This document shows, one piece after another, positions 1-11,799 of a DNA stretch of 64,000 nt. A program made the translations under genes and the position numbers. Origin of the DNA: Lolium rigidum (Eukaryota > Streptophyta > Magnoliopsida > Poales > Poaceae); NCBI RefSeq assembly GCF_022539505.1, contig NC_061508.1, positions 267,474,736-267,538,735 on the forward strand, read 5' to 3'. The notes beneath the pieces were generated by a model, which was not told the DNA's origin, did not search any database, and saw only the letters and a program-made list of their open reading frames with translations. Every line of letters begins with the position of its first letter. Position 1 is the first letter of the stretch.

Positions 1-951
1 AGCTAGTTGGTACTCTCTCTCCCATGTACTTCAATACAATGATCTCATGAGCTGCCTTACATGATTGAGATCCATCTGATGTAATCGGTGATGTGTTTGT
101 TGGGATCCGATGAATTGTTACATTATGATCAGTCTATCTATAAAGTTTGTGAAGTTATTGTTGCTGCAATCTTGTTGTGTTTAATGCTTGTCACTAGTGC
201 ACGAGTGGCATGATCTTAGATTTGAGCTCTATAATTATTGCTTAGATTGTATCTACAAGTTGTTTGCACATGTCTATGTCCGGAACCCGAGGCCCCAGAG
301 TGACATCAACTGGGATAACTGGAGGGGATGGCTTAGATATGAGGATCACATGTTTTCACCAAGTGTTAATGCTTTGCTCCGGTGCTCTATTAAAAGGAGT
401 ACCTTAATTACCGATGAGATTCCCTTGAGGCCCGGCTGCCACCGGTTGGTAGGACAAAAGATGTTATGCAAGTTTCTCATTGCGAGCACGTATGACTATA
501 TATGGAAAACATGCCTACATGATTAATAAACTTGATGTTCTGTCTTAATGCTATTTCAATCCTATCAATTGCCCAACTGTAATTTGTTCACCCAACACTT
601 GTTATTGGAGAGTTACCACTAGTGTAGATAGATGGGAACCCCGGTCCATCTTTCATCATCAAATACTCACTCAGTCCTATATGCCATTAGAAGTAGTATC
701 AACTATTTTCTGGTGCCATTGCCTCTCGTGTTACTCACTATCTGCTATCGTATTACTTGTTACTATTTCTCTCATATTATTGTTGCTTTCACATCACCCA
801 CTGTTACTAGTGCTTTTCCGGTGCAGCTGAATTGACAACTCAGTTGTTAAGGCTTATAAGTATTCTTTGTCTCCCTTTGTGTCGAATCAATAAATTTGGG
901 TTTTACTTCCCTCGAAGACTCGTTGCGATCCCCTATACTTGTGGGTTATCA
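1..951 (+). mobile_element. 3' part of a Ty3/Gypsy 5' LTR
   Basis: The LTR ends at 951 with CTTGTGGGTTATCA, a terminus I know from a common Triticeae Gypsy family, and a tRNA-Asp type primer site follows 12 bp downstream. Its left end lies outside the window. About the first 90 bases resemble 6790-6880 of the neighbouring LTR, after which the two diverge, so this LTR is a relative and not the partner of the LTR at 6182. Short ORFs inside it are not coding. The family name is not assigned. Confidence 0.8.
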
Positions 952-963
952 AGACTATTTTCA

Positions 964-980
964 CGGCGCCGTTGTCGGGG
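964..980 (+). other. Primer binding site, tRNA-Asp type
   Basis: The bases match TGGCGCCGTTGCCGGGG, complementary to the 3' end of plant tRNA-Asp(GUC), with changes at the first base and in the middle. It primes minus-strand synthesis. Perfect copies of the same site occur on the minus strand at 52236-52253 and 56361-56378. Confidence 0.8.
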
Positions 981-1219
981 AGGCATAGCTCTACTCATAA
1001 GTTCACCCAGGGAGTACACTCTACCTCTCTCTCTGTTTTTATTTTATTTTGTTTTGCTTAGTTTACTTTTGTCTAGTTTATTTGTGCTTAGTTTATTTCC
1101 GTCTAGTATTATTTTGCTTAGTTTACTTTTGTCTAGTTTGTTTTTGTCTTGTTTTATTTTTCCTACATACCCGAAAATCCATAAAAATTTGAAAAACCGA
1201 AAAATTAAAAACTGTTGTT

Positions 1220-1971
1220 ATGGAAGAACCCACAACCTATTTGGAGCTTATAGAATTATATATGAATTATAGACAATCAGGAAAGGGTAAAGTCATGAGT
1301 GTTGTGATAGAAAAATTGAATACAATTGCTAAAATCTTGCTTAAACGCCATGATATAAATTGTTGCTCTGAACAGGATACTAAACATCTTAAATTCCAAT
1401 GTGGCTTTAGTGAAGAAGTTTTAATTGTGAACTATAATTGGAATAACTATATTCATCTTGGGTTCGAAGAAGTAGAACAATTTGTTTTATTTATGGGAGC
1501 TTGTGAAATAGAATCCTTCATGTCTAAAAATTATGAAACTCTGTGTTGCTTGTAAGGACCTTAAAGATTATGTCTCTTCTATCCTTGATTTTTGCATAGA
1601 ACATTACAGCAATAATCCTTATATCATTGATTATAAAGAGAGACTCATTCATGCACAAGAATGCACTCACAATTTGCAGGGAACCTGTGAAAGAAGAAAT
1701 TGATGAACACTGAAAGCTCATTGGATGAAAAAGAGGAGGAGAGTGATGAACAAAAGGAGGAAGAATGGATTAGCTACCCATGCCAACCTTCTAATGAGAG
1801 TAACTCTTTATCTCTTACACTATTTGATTGTCCTCCATGCTTACCAAAGGAGGATGAATGTTATGTTCCTGTGGATTCTCTTGAAATATTCCCTGTGAGT
1901 AAAACTTGTGAGAATAATTATGCTACTGTTATTCATGATAATCCATGCTATTTTGATAAATTTTATGATAA
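1220..1971 (+). pseudogene. Retroelement ORF of unknown function, N-terminal part, broken
   Basis: This coding-like stretch lies downstream of the primer site. It begins at ATG 1220 and runs to a stop at 1553-1555. It appears to continue in another frame through about 1690 and then as an acidic segment (E/D-rich, from about 1700) up to the Helitron border at 1971. Joining A1971 to T5364 across the Helitron keeps the frame open into the next piece, so this is one ORF split by insertion and also damaged by frameshifts. I do not recognise a gag, protease or polymerase motif. The downstream part is clearly related to the ORF at 55581-56225 (minus). Confidence 0.6.
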
Positions 1972-1984
1972 CTAGCAAGGTGGC

Positions 1985-2000
1985 CCGCGCTCTCGCGCGG
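1985..2000 (-). other. Helitron H1 3' terminal hairpin
   Basis: A perfect 6 bp GC stem with a 4 base loop lies 9 bases inside the CTAG terminus. Such a hairpin is the usual subterminal termination signal of Helitrons. Confidence 0.8.
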
Positions 2001-2407
2001 TCAATATATTTGTAGTTTAGGAAAACACATTTAGTAGGAAATTATGATTTCACTTTATATTTTAGATTATTTTATGAAATAAATATTGTGCATAATAAGA
2101 AATTTTAATAATTTTAAAACTTTATTTTCGTTCTATGTTCTTTGTGTCATGTAAATTATAGATATATTTTGAAAAATTGGACTGCACGTATTAATTACTG
2201 GGTCATTTTGGACCCTCTCAAACATAGCCATCAGCATCTCCAATTATAAAAATCCTTATTTTCTTGGGATTATAAGATGCAAAAAAGTCAATTAATTAAT
2301 ATTTTACTATTATTTATAGCTCTTAAAAATGTCAATACTCTATATTGTTTTGTGAAAAATCTCAGTTCAGCGTTCAGAACATTAAATATTTATTTATTTC
2401 AAAACAC

Positions 2408-2527
2408 AGTTCAGTGTTCTGCTTCAGCATCAATCCACTAACAAAAGACAACCAACAATATGAGGTAACTAAGTTCAGTGTTCTGCTTCAGCATCAATCC
2501 ACTAACAAAAGACAACCAACAATATGA
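2408..2527. repeat. 64 bp tandem duplication inside Helitron H1
   Basis: The unit beginning AGTTCAGTGTTCTGCTTCAG occurs at 2408-2471 and again from 2472, nearly identical over its length. It creates a spurious repetitive ORF at 2345-2527. Confidence 0.85.
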
Positions 2528-3489
2528 TGTAATAACTAATAACAAACATAAACCTTGCTACCAAAGCTTTATTTGAAGAAACAATATTTAGGACTATGTA
2601 TAGGAAAATCATCTGACACTAATCATGGCTAAAAAAATAAGCAAACGTAGGAACACCGTTTATATTAGTTGGGGCACGACGAATTGTTTATTATGCTATG
2701 TACACGACTGGAGCTGCTGGACTTGCATCTATTTAACCCATATGGATGGCGGAATAGTCATCTTATTGACCCTCCAAAACTTTAAGTGCCATATGAGTCA
2801 AACTTGGGGCAGCTGGGCTGTTGGTAGAGGTAGGTCACAAGAAGAGGTAACCTAGTTGTGTCTGTGGGAGTCTACGATGTCGTGGGCTTGTTTGTAACTT
2901 TGGAGTTTCTTCCTCCTCAAGCTTAATACAAAACGCGCAGAGCTCGTGCAGATATTTGAAAAAAAATATGAGTCAAACTTGGATCCTAGCTTTCGAATTT
3001 TTGACCTTCGCTCATGCGGATGTGTGCATTCTTGACATGGAGAGGCTGGACGCAAACTCGTTTACTTGTGTCAACTTGATGCGAAGCCTTGAAATTAAAT
3101 AATTCGCCATTTTGTCGGAAAAATAGCATGCATATGAGCTAGTGATAAGGGTAACGTAATAGACCATCGCATGATTTACCTGTTTGCAAAACTTCAGGGT
3201 AACAACTAACAACTATTCAATATTCATAAGCATAGAAAATTCTGATACATCAATGTACCCGCTCATGTAGAGAAAATATGGTACGCAGAGGACATACGAT
3301 TACAGTAGTCTATATTGAAGGCTGCAGAGGACATTCTTAGGAAAAAAATAATGGAACAATAGCTAACGTTAAAAATCTAAGTGATGCGTACATCAAAAAT
3401 ATATACCGCAGAAGCGGAAAACCCTAGATATATTTCTGGAGTGATCTAAATAGTATATATTAGCTTTTACCATGACTCGATATCAACTA

Positions 3490-3572
3490 GTCCCTCCGGT
3501 CTCTTTTAATTGACTCGGAATAAGTACAATTTTATACTAAATTTGAGTCAATTAAAATGGACCGGAGAGAGT
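3490..3572. mobile_element. Small Stowaway-like MITE, copy 1
   Basis: The segment starts near TCCCTCCGGTCTCTTTTAAT, and its inverted complement ATTAAAATGGACCGGAGAGA closes it, with TA at both borders. Size (about 80 bp), the CTCCCTCC-type terminus and the TA target are typical of Stowaway/Mariner MITEs in grasses. Confidence 0.65.
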
Positions 3573-3793
3573 ATATTATAGACCCGCCGAATGACTAAGA
3601 ATACACTCCGGTTAACTGATAATCAAACCCAGGCCAACAAAATGCATACCTTTTGAAATCAACAACACTAACGTTAAAAATCTAAGTGATGCGTACATCA
3701 AAAATATATACCGCAGAAGCGGAAAACCCTAGATATATTTCTGGAGTGATCTAAATAGTATATATTAGCTTTTACCATAACTCAATATCAACT

Positions 3794-3883
3794 ACTCCCT
3801 CCGGTCTCTTTTAGTTGACTCGGAATAAGTACAATTTTATACTAAATTTGAGTCAATTAAAATAGACCGGAGACCGGAGAGAG
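3794..3883. mobile_element. Small Stowaway-like MITE, copy 2
   Basis: This is the duplicate of the MITE at 3490-3572, carried along by the 305 bp tandem duplication. An extra short GACCGGA repeat is present near its right end. Confidence 0.6.
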
Positions 3884-3999
3884 TATATTGTAGAGCCGCC
3901 GAATGACTAAGAATACACTCCGGTTAACTGATAATCAAACCCAGGCCAACAAAATGCATACCTTTTGAAATCAACAACAGTGAGATGTCCTTTCATAAA

Positions 4000-5340
4000 T
4001 GAAGTTGAAGAAACAAACAGTAATTAAGTAGGGTTGATGCATATTTCACAATTACATAATTCATAAGAATCATGATTGATCCAAATCATCAGTATTTGGA
4101 ATATATTTCCAACACTATGCGCCTGATCGATTTGTAAATACGAATTGGACTACTCACAGTTGACACCCAGTCAGCCATGAACACGGCAGTGTAGGTCACC
4201 TATCCAGACAATACTTAGGATAGGATCGAGTGGAGATTTGCTTCTTGCCCTGTGTGCTTCCCCATACTGCTTTATGCTGATGTACACACGTATACATACG
4301 TACACATCAAGCCTAAGTAGAATTGATTCCTATTCCGGCGATTCCGAGCGTAGCAAAGCTAGCTTAAGTTAGCCTCGTCCACTGAGTTGCATCATAAGAG
4401 CACCATATCAATTACGTATGAAGCTAGCTAGCTTTTAAGGGTTGTACGTATAAACAAATCAATTAGGTCTTGATGATTCGATCAGCTTTGCTGCGTGGCT
4501 TCTCTCAAGCCATCTCAACAATTTGTTTTCTTGGTCTGGGCGCGACGATCCAGCAGATTGACAATGTCAATTCGAAGTCTGTCAATAGAAAACTGGCAAC
4601 TCACATATCTTCAGCCAATTTTGATCGGTAGTCTCAAACTCTTCATGGAAATATCAATATGTAGATTAGATCACCTTGCAATGCGTCCAGATTGGATCAA
4701 TTCATAGTGCATCTCCATGTATCTAAACTGAAATTTGGGAAATCTCTGCATTGGATAAATATCCACGCCAAGGATAGAACTTCTCGCCATAATTAAGATC
4801 AAACCGTGCGTCCGGCCATGGCCGGCAGAACTTTCTAAGATTGTATGACCTTGCCATGGCCGCGGCTCAGAGAACATGAACTCCTCTATCGATCTTGCAA
4901 ATTGTATCTGGATTGCTGGTGTAGAGTCGTCTACTATGTGCGTAAGGCAACCAAAATTGGAACCATCTGCTCCCACCAAAACTGAATCCTTGTTGTGCAC
5001 CAAAATAGATGTGTATGCATATTAGACGGCTCACAAAGTGAAAGCCAGATTTAATGTGGTGACTGTGTAGGACGTAGCTTCTTTTTCTTAAATGGAAGAA
5101 CGCAGCTTTCCATTCCTTCGGATGAAGCTATACGTGACCTTATTATCTTGTTAGCTATTTAATTTTGAAAAGGTACGACTTATCAAGGGCATTGGTGGGT
5201 AATTTATTTTAACTTTCATGCTAGTAATTTTTTTTACGATCCATTGGCTGACATTCTCTTGTTAGTTAAACTGATGGTCAGATGTTTCTAATTTTTGTGA
5301 GATTTTCTAGACTATTTTTCTAATTTCTGGTTAGCCCGTA
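4000..5340. other. Helitron H1 interior, no recognisable gene
   Basis: AT-rich sequence with a moderately GC-rich patch (about 4480-5000). A 110-codon minus-strand ORF at 4671-5003 could be a captured gene fragment, but I recognise no family in it and both flanks contain stops. Nothing else is supported. Confidence 0.4.
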
Positions 5341-5363
5341 ATGTACTTTTAATATATAATAGA

Positions 5364-5945
5364 TGCTTTGTTTGTGCCTAATGTCGAAATGCATGGTACG
5401 AAAGAGTTTTGCTTGTCAAATGTTTATGATAAATCTCTAGATGATGGTCCTATGTTACTTGATAATATTAATTGTACTACTAATGAAAATGGGATTGGAG
5501 AGGTCTTGACTTTATCTAGGAGTCCCATATCTTTTGAGATTGATCAATCATCTTGTTATATTGATAAAAGTGGTTTTGAAAGTTTTGATCCTATTATTTT
5601 TTAGCTTGATAAAAATATGTGTTTGTGGATCATGAAAAACATGCTTTATGTGATAGTTATATTGTTGAGTTTATTCATGAAACTACTGAAAATTATTATG
5701 AGAGAGGAAAATATGGTTGTAGAAATTTTCATGGTACTAAAACACCTCTCTATATGCTGAAACTTTTGAAGTTACTCTTGTTTTATCTTCCTATGCTTGT
5801 CACTTTGTTCTTTTTGAATTTATTTGTGTACAAGATTCCTATGCGTAGGAAGTGGGTTAGACTTAAATATGTTTTGAATTTGCTTCTTGATGCTCCTTTT
5901 GCTTCATTTTCTATTTTCCATGTGAGCATCATTAAAATCTACTGA
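5364..5945 (+). pseudogene. Retroelement ORF of unknown function, C-terminal part, broken
   Basis: This continues the ORF interrupted by Helitron H1. A first piece runs to a stop near 5604. A second (about 5619-5945) matches the ORF of the element at 43252-58111 over roughly 80 residues: both share DSYIVEF, YYERGKYGCRNFH, TKTPLY and a hydrophobic stretch around LFYLPMLVTL followed by the basic tail YKIPM.RK. The hydrophobic stretch is long enough to be a membrane segment. The function is unknown. It stands where gag would begin in related gag-encoding elements. Confidence 0.6.
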
Positions 5946-6181
5946 GTCCATCTTAATGGCTATAAAGAAAGCACTTCTTGGGAGATAACCCATGTTTTTT
6001 ATTTTGCTACTGTTTTGTTGTGTCTTGGAAGTTGTTACTATTGTAGCAACCTCTCCTTATCATGCTTATTACATTGTTGTGCCAAGTAAAGTCTCTAATA
6101 GAAAATTGTTGCTAGATTTGGATTTCTGCGCAGAAACAGATTTTGAGCTGTCACGAATTTGAGTAGATCTCTCTGTAGGAG
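5946..6181 (+). other. Internal non-coding region of the left Gypsy element
   Basis: This includes the conserved GGGAGATAACCCATG stretch and a tract matching, on the other strand, about 55320-55560. The match stops abruptly at 6181, where the next LTR begins, so the LTR at 6182 is an insertion and not this element's own 3' LTR. Confidence 0.6.
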
Positions 6182-7625
6182 TGATACGTCTCAAACGTAT
6201 CTATAATTTCTTATGTTCCATGCTACTTTTATGATGATACTCACATGTTTTATACACATTATATGTCATTATTATGCGTTTTTCGGAACTAACCTATTGA
6301 CGAGATGCCGAAGGGCCAGTTGTTGTTTTCTGCTGTTTTTGGTTTCAGAAATCCTAGTAAGGAAATATTCTCGGAATCGGACGAAATCAACGCCCAGCAT
6401 CTTAGAATTCCACGAAGCTTCCAGAACACCCGAGAGGGACCAGAGGAGAGCCACAGGGGGCCCACACATGAGGCTGACGCGGCCCAGGCCCTGACCGCGC
6501 CCCCCTATTGTGTGGCGGCTCCGTACCCCCTCCGACTCCGCCTCTTCGCCTATTTAAAGGTCTCTGACCTAAATCTTCGATACGGAAAAGCCACGGTACG
6601 AGAAACCTTCCAGAGCCGCCGCCATCGCGAAGCCAAGATCTGGGGGACGAAGTCTCTGTTCCGGCACGCCGCCGGGACGGGGAAGTGCCCCGGAAGGCAT
6701 CTCCATCGACACCACCGCCATCTTCATCAACGCTGCTGTCTCCCATGAGGAGGGAGTAGTTCTCCATCGAGGCTAAGGGCTGTACCGGTAGCTATGTGGT
6801 TAATCTCTCTCCTATGTACTTCAATACAATGATCTCATGAGCTGCTTTACATGATTGAGATCCATATGATGAGCTTGTAATCTAGATGTCGTTATGCTAT
6901 TCAAGTGGATTTTACTTATGTGGTCTCCGGAGACTCCTTGTCCCACGTGTGTAAAGGTGACGAGTGTGTGCACCGTGTGGGTCTCTTAGGCTATATTTCA
7001 CGGAATACTTATTCACCGAGTTATGATTTGAGTTGGATGTCTCTATGAAATTGTGGTGTGTTAGTACCTCCTATGAATGCTCACGAGTGACGGCGTGGGG
7101 TGTTTATTAGTACTTGGGAATACATCTTTAAGGTTTGCCTACATGATGAATTAGTGTTCGTTATCTTGCCGGAGAGTAATTCGTAATAGCATAGTGAAGT
7201 GCTTATTTATATTCCTTTATGATTGCAATGTTGAGAGTGTCCACTAGTGAAAGTATGATCCCTAGGCCTTGTTTTCAAATACTGCAATCATCGCTTATTT
7301 ACTCGTTCTACCGCATCTTTACTTCCTGCAATATTACTACCATCAAGCGCACGCCCAGCAAGCTATTTTCACGGCGCCGTTACTACTCGCTCATATTCAT
7401 TCATACCATTTGTATTTCACTATCTCTTCGCCGAACTAGTGCACCTATACATCCGACAAGTGTATTAGGTGTGTTGGGGACACAAGAGACTTCTTGTATC
7501 GTGATTGCAGGGTTGCTTGAGAGGGATATCTTTGACCTCTTCCTCCCTGAGTTCGATAAACCTTGGGTGATCCACTTAAGGGAAACTTGCTGCTGTTTTA
7601 CAAACCTCTGCTCTTGGAGGCCCAA
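6182..7625 (+). mobile_element. Gypsy LTR (TGATACGTC...GTAGACATCA family), right end cut
   Basis: It begins TGATACGTCTCAAACGTATC at 6182, and the left flank is AGGAG. It matches, inverted, the LTRs of the complete element at 43252-44972 and 56389-58111, but stops at GGAGGCCCAA where the next element is inserted. About 36 terminal bases are therefore displaced beyond the scaffold gap or lost. Whether it is a solo LTR or the start of a full element cannot be told. ORFs in its GC-rich part are not coding. Confidence 0.8.
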
Positions 7626-9223
7626 TGATGCGTGTAATTGACACGTCCGTTGGGAACCCCAAGAGGAAGGTGTGATGTGCACAGCGGCAAGTTTCCCTCA
7701 GTAAGAAACCAAGGTTTAATCGAACCAGTAGGAGTCAAGAAGCACGTTGAAGGTTGATGGCGGCGGGATGTAGTGCGGCGCAACACTAGAGATTCCGGCG
7801 CCAACGTGGAACCTCCACAACACAACCAAAGTACTTTGCCCCAACGAAACAGTGAGGTTGTCAATCTCACCGGCTTGCTGTAACAAAGAGTTAACCGTAT
7901 TGTGTGGAAGATGATTGTTTGCAGAGAAAACAGTAAAACAAGTATTGCAAGCAGATTTGTATTTCAAGTATAAAAGAATGGACCGGGGTCCACAGTTCAC
8001 TAGAGGTGTCTCTCCCATAAGATAAAAGCATGTTGGGTGAACAAATTACAGTCGGGCAATTGACAAATAGAGAGGGCATAACAATGCACATACATGTCAT
8101 GATAAGTACAAGTGAGATTTAATTGGGCATTACGACAAAGTACATAGACCGCCATCCAACCGCATCTATGCCTAAAAAGTCCACCTTCGAGTTATCGTCC
8201 GAACCCCTTCCAGTATTAAGTTGCTAAACAACGGACAATTGCATTAAGTATGGTGCGTAATGTAATCAATAACTACATCCTCGGACATAGCATCAATGTT
8301 TTATCCCTAGTGGCAACAACGACAACACAACCTTAGGGGTTTCTGTCACTCCCCAGGTGTCAATGCAGGCATGAACCCACTATCGAGCATAAATACTCCC
8401 TCTTGGAGTTACTAGCATCAACTTAGCCAGAGCCTCTACTAATAACGGAGAGCATGCAAGATCATAAACAACACATATGTAATAACTTGATAATTAACAT
8501 AACATGGTATTCTCTATCCATCGGATCCCGACAAACACAACATAGAGTATTACAGATAGATGATCTTGATCATGTTAGTCAGCTCACAAGATCCAACAAT
8601 GAAGCACAATGAGGAGAAGACAACCATCTAGCTACTGCTATGGACCCATAGTCCAGGGGTGAACTACTCACTCATCACTCCGGAGGCGACCATGGCGGTG
8701 TAGAGTCCTCCGGGAGATGAATCCCCTCTCCGGCGGGGTGCCGGAGGAGATCTCCGGAATCCCCCGAGATGGGATTGGCGGCGGCGGCGTCTCGCAAGGT
8801 TTTCCGTATCGTGGTTTTTCGCCTCAGGGGTTTCGCGACGGAGGCTATAAGTAGGCGGAAGGGCAGAGTCGGAGGGCTGACGAGGGGCCCACACCATAGG
8901 GCGGTGCGGGCCCCCCTCTGGCCGCGCGGCCCTATGGTGGCGGCGCCTCGTCGCCCCACTTCGTATCCCTTTCGGTCTTCTGGAAGCTTCGTGGCAAAAT
9001 AGGACCCTGGGTTTTGATTTCGTCCAATTCCGAGAATATTTCGTTACTAGGATTTCTGAAACCAAAAACAGCAGAAAACAGCAACTGGCTCTTCGGCATC
9101 TTGTTAATAGGTTAGTTCCAGAAAAATGCACGAATATGACATAAAGTGTGCATAAAACATGTAGGTATCATCAATAATATGGCATGGAACATAAGAAATT
9201 ATCGATACGTCGGAGACGTATCA
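7626..9223 (-). repeat. 3' LTR (1598 bp) of the truncated gag-protease element
   Basis: It starts TGATGCGTGTAATTGACACG at 7626 and ends GACGTATCA at 9223 in plus coordinates. The same LTR family occurs as two solo LTRs (25232-26821, 39421-41006) and as the LTR pair of the element at 45732-53860. Confidence 0.9.
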
Positions 9224-11799
9224 GCATCCCCAAGCTTAGTTCTGCTCGTCCCGAGCAGGTAAAACGATAACAAAGATAATTTCTGAAGTGACATGCCATC
9301 ATAACCTTGATCATACTATTTGTAAACATATGTAATGAATGCAGCGATCAAAATAATGGTAATGTCATGAGTAAACAAGTGAATCATAAAGCAAAGACTT
9401 TTCATGAATAGTACTTCAAGACAAGCATCAATAAGTCTTAAATAAGAGTTAACTCATAAAGCAATAAATCAAAGTAAAGGTATTGAAGCAACACAAAGGA
9501 AGATTAAGTTTCAGCGGTTGCTTTCAACTTGTAACATGTATATCTCATGGATAATTGTCAACATAGAGTAATATAACAAGTGCAATATGCAAGTATGTAG
9601 GAATCAATGCACAGTTCACACAAGTGTTTGCTTCTTGAGGTGGAGAGAGATAGGTGAACTGACTCAACATAAAAGGTAAAAAGAATGGTCCTTCAAAGAG
9701 GAAAGCATCGATTGCTATATTTGTGCTAGAGCTTTTATTTTGAAAACATGAAACAATTTTGTCAACGGTAGTAATAAAGCATATGAGTTATGTAAATTAT
9801 ATCTTACAAGTTGCAAGCCTCATGCATAGTATACTAATAGTGCCCGCACCTTGTCCTAATTAGCTTGGACTACCGGATCTTTGCAATGCACATGTTTTAA
9901 CCAAGTGTCACAATGGGGTACCTCCATGCCGCCTGTACAAAGGTCTAAGGAGAAAGCTCGCATTTTGGATTTCTCGCTTTTGATTATTCTCAACTTAGAC
10001 ATCCATACCGGGACAACATGGACAACGAGATAATGGACTCCTCTTTAATGCATAAGCATGTGGCAACAATTATTATTCTCATATGAGATTGAGGATATAT
10101 GTCCAAAACTGAAACTTCCACCATGATTCATGGCTTTAGTTAGCGGCCCAATGTTCTTCTCTAACAATATGCATGCTCCAACCATTAACGTGGTAGATCT
10201 CTCTTACTTCGGACAAGACGGACATGCATAGCAACTCACATGATATTCAACAAAGAATAGTTGATGGCGTCCCCGGAAACATGGTTATCGCACAACAAGC
10301 AACTTAATAAGAGATAAAGTGCATAAGTACATATTCAATACCACAATAGTTTTTAAGCTATTTGTCCCATGAGCTATATATTGCAAAGGTGAATGATGGA
10401 ATTTTAAAGGTAGCACTCAAGCAATTTACTTTGGAATGGCGGATAAATACCATGTAGTAGGTAGGTATGGTGGACACAAATGGCATAGTGGTTGGCTCAA
10501 GTATTTGGGATGCATGAGAAGTATTCCCTCTCGATACAAGGTTTAGGCTAGCAAGGTTATTTGACACAAACACAAGGATGAACGGTACAGCAAAACTCAC
10601 ATAAAAGACATATTGTAAACATTATAAGACTCCACACCGTCTTCCTTGTTGTTCAAAACTCAATACTAGATGTTATCTAGACTCTAGAGAAACCAAATTA
10701 GCAAGCTCTAAGTGTTTCTTCATTAATGGGTGCAAAGTATATGATGCAAGAGCTTAAACATGAGCACAACAATTGCCAAGTATCAAATTATCCAAGACAT
10801 TTTAGAATTACTACATGTAGCATTTTCCAATTCCAACCATATAACAATTTAACGAAGAAGAAACTTCGCCATGAATACTATGAGTAGAGCCTAAGGACAT
10901 ACTTGTCCATATGCTACAGCGGAGCGTGTCTCTCTCCCATAAAGTGAATGCTAGGATCCATTTTATTCAAACAAAACAAAAACAAAAACAAACCGACGCT
11001 CCAAGCAAAGTGCATAAGATGTGGCCGAATAAAAATATAGTTTCAGGGGAGGAACCTCGATAATGTTGTCGATGAAGAAGGGGATGCCTTGGGCATCCCC
11101 AAGCTTAGACACTTGAGTCTTCTTAGAATATGCAGGGGTGAACCACCGGGGCATCCCCAAGCTTAGAGCTTTCACTCTCCTTGATCATATTGTATCATAC
11201 TCCTCTCTTGATCCTTGAAAACTTCCTCCACACCAAACTCGAAACAACTCATTAGAGGGTTAGTGCATGATAAAAATTAACATGTTCAGAGGTGACACAA
11301 TCATTCTTAACACTTCTGGACATTGCATAAAGCTACTGGACATTAATGGATCAAAGAAATTCATCCAACATAGCAAAAGAGGCAATGCGAAACAAAAGGC
11401 AGAATCTGTCAAAACAGAACGATCCGTAAAGATGGATTTTATTAGGGCACCAGACTTGCTCAAATGAAAATGCCCAAATTGAATGAAAGTTGCGTACGTA
11501 TCTGAGGATCATGCACGTAAATTGGCTTAATTTTCTGAGCTACCTACAGGGAGGTAGACCCAGATTCGTGACAGCAAAGAAATCTGGAACTGCGCAGTAA
11601 TCCAAATCTAGTACTTACTTTACTATCAAAGACTTTACTTGGCACAACAAAACACAAAACTAAGATAAGGAGAGGTTGCTACAGTAGTAAACAACTTCCA
11701 AGACTCAAATATAAAACAAAAATACTGTAGTAAAAACATGGGTTGTCTCCCATAAGCACTTTTCTTTAACGCCTTTCAGCTAGGCGCAGAAAGTGTATA
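9224..11799 (-). other. 3' non-coding region of the truncated gag-protease element
   Basis: No coding potential. It carries three copies of a PPT-like motif, CTAAGCTTGGGGATGC on the minus strand, at 9224-9239 (touching the LTR), 11093-11108 and 11151-11166, plus a palindrome GGGGATGCC/GGGCATCCCC around 11080-11100. It is closely related to 47326-49892 and to 53866-55560. Confidence 0.75.

Larger units (their letters stand above)
3363..3978. repeat. 305 bp tandem duplication inside Helitron H1
   Basis: The unit that starts CTAACGTTAAAAATCTAAG at 3363 is repeated from 3668 with only a few substitutions and a small insertion (near 3870-3880). Each copy carries one MITE-like segment. Confidence 0.85.
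1972..5363 (-). mobile_element. Non-autonomous Helitron (H1), 3.4 kb
   Basis: Read on the minus strand, the element starts TCTATTATATATTAAAAG at 5363 and ends at 1972 in CTAG, preceded by a GC-rich hairpin (1985-2000, stem CCGCGC/GCGCGG, loop GAGA). The flanks are A and T, as expected for Helitron insertion between A and T without target duplication. No Rep/helicase ORF is present, so it depends on enzymes supplied elsewhere. It contains two tandem duplications and two small Stowaway-like MITEs. The second Helitron at 61621-63465 has the same terminal design. Confidence 0.85.

Noticed and set aside
188..1272. Several ORFs of 67-146 codons at the left edge
   Set aside because: They lie in an LTR and its leader (up to the ORF at 1220); no protein motif is present.
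4671..5003. 110-codon ORF in Helitron H1 as a captured host gene
   Set aside because: No recognisable family, no exon-intron pattern and no supporting frame around it; kept only as a remark.
6213..6767. Overlapping ORFs on both strands in the LTR at 6182
   Set aside because: GC-rich LTR segment without stops; the same segment gives ORFs in every LTR copy (8664-9131, 25304-25783, 39578-39973, 44341-44799, 57479-58027).
7360..7376. Primer-site-like CACGGCGCCGTT
   Set aside because: It lies within the LTR itself; the inverted partner LTRs contain the same stretch internally, and no LTR end is adjacent.
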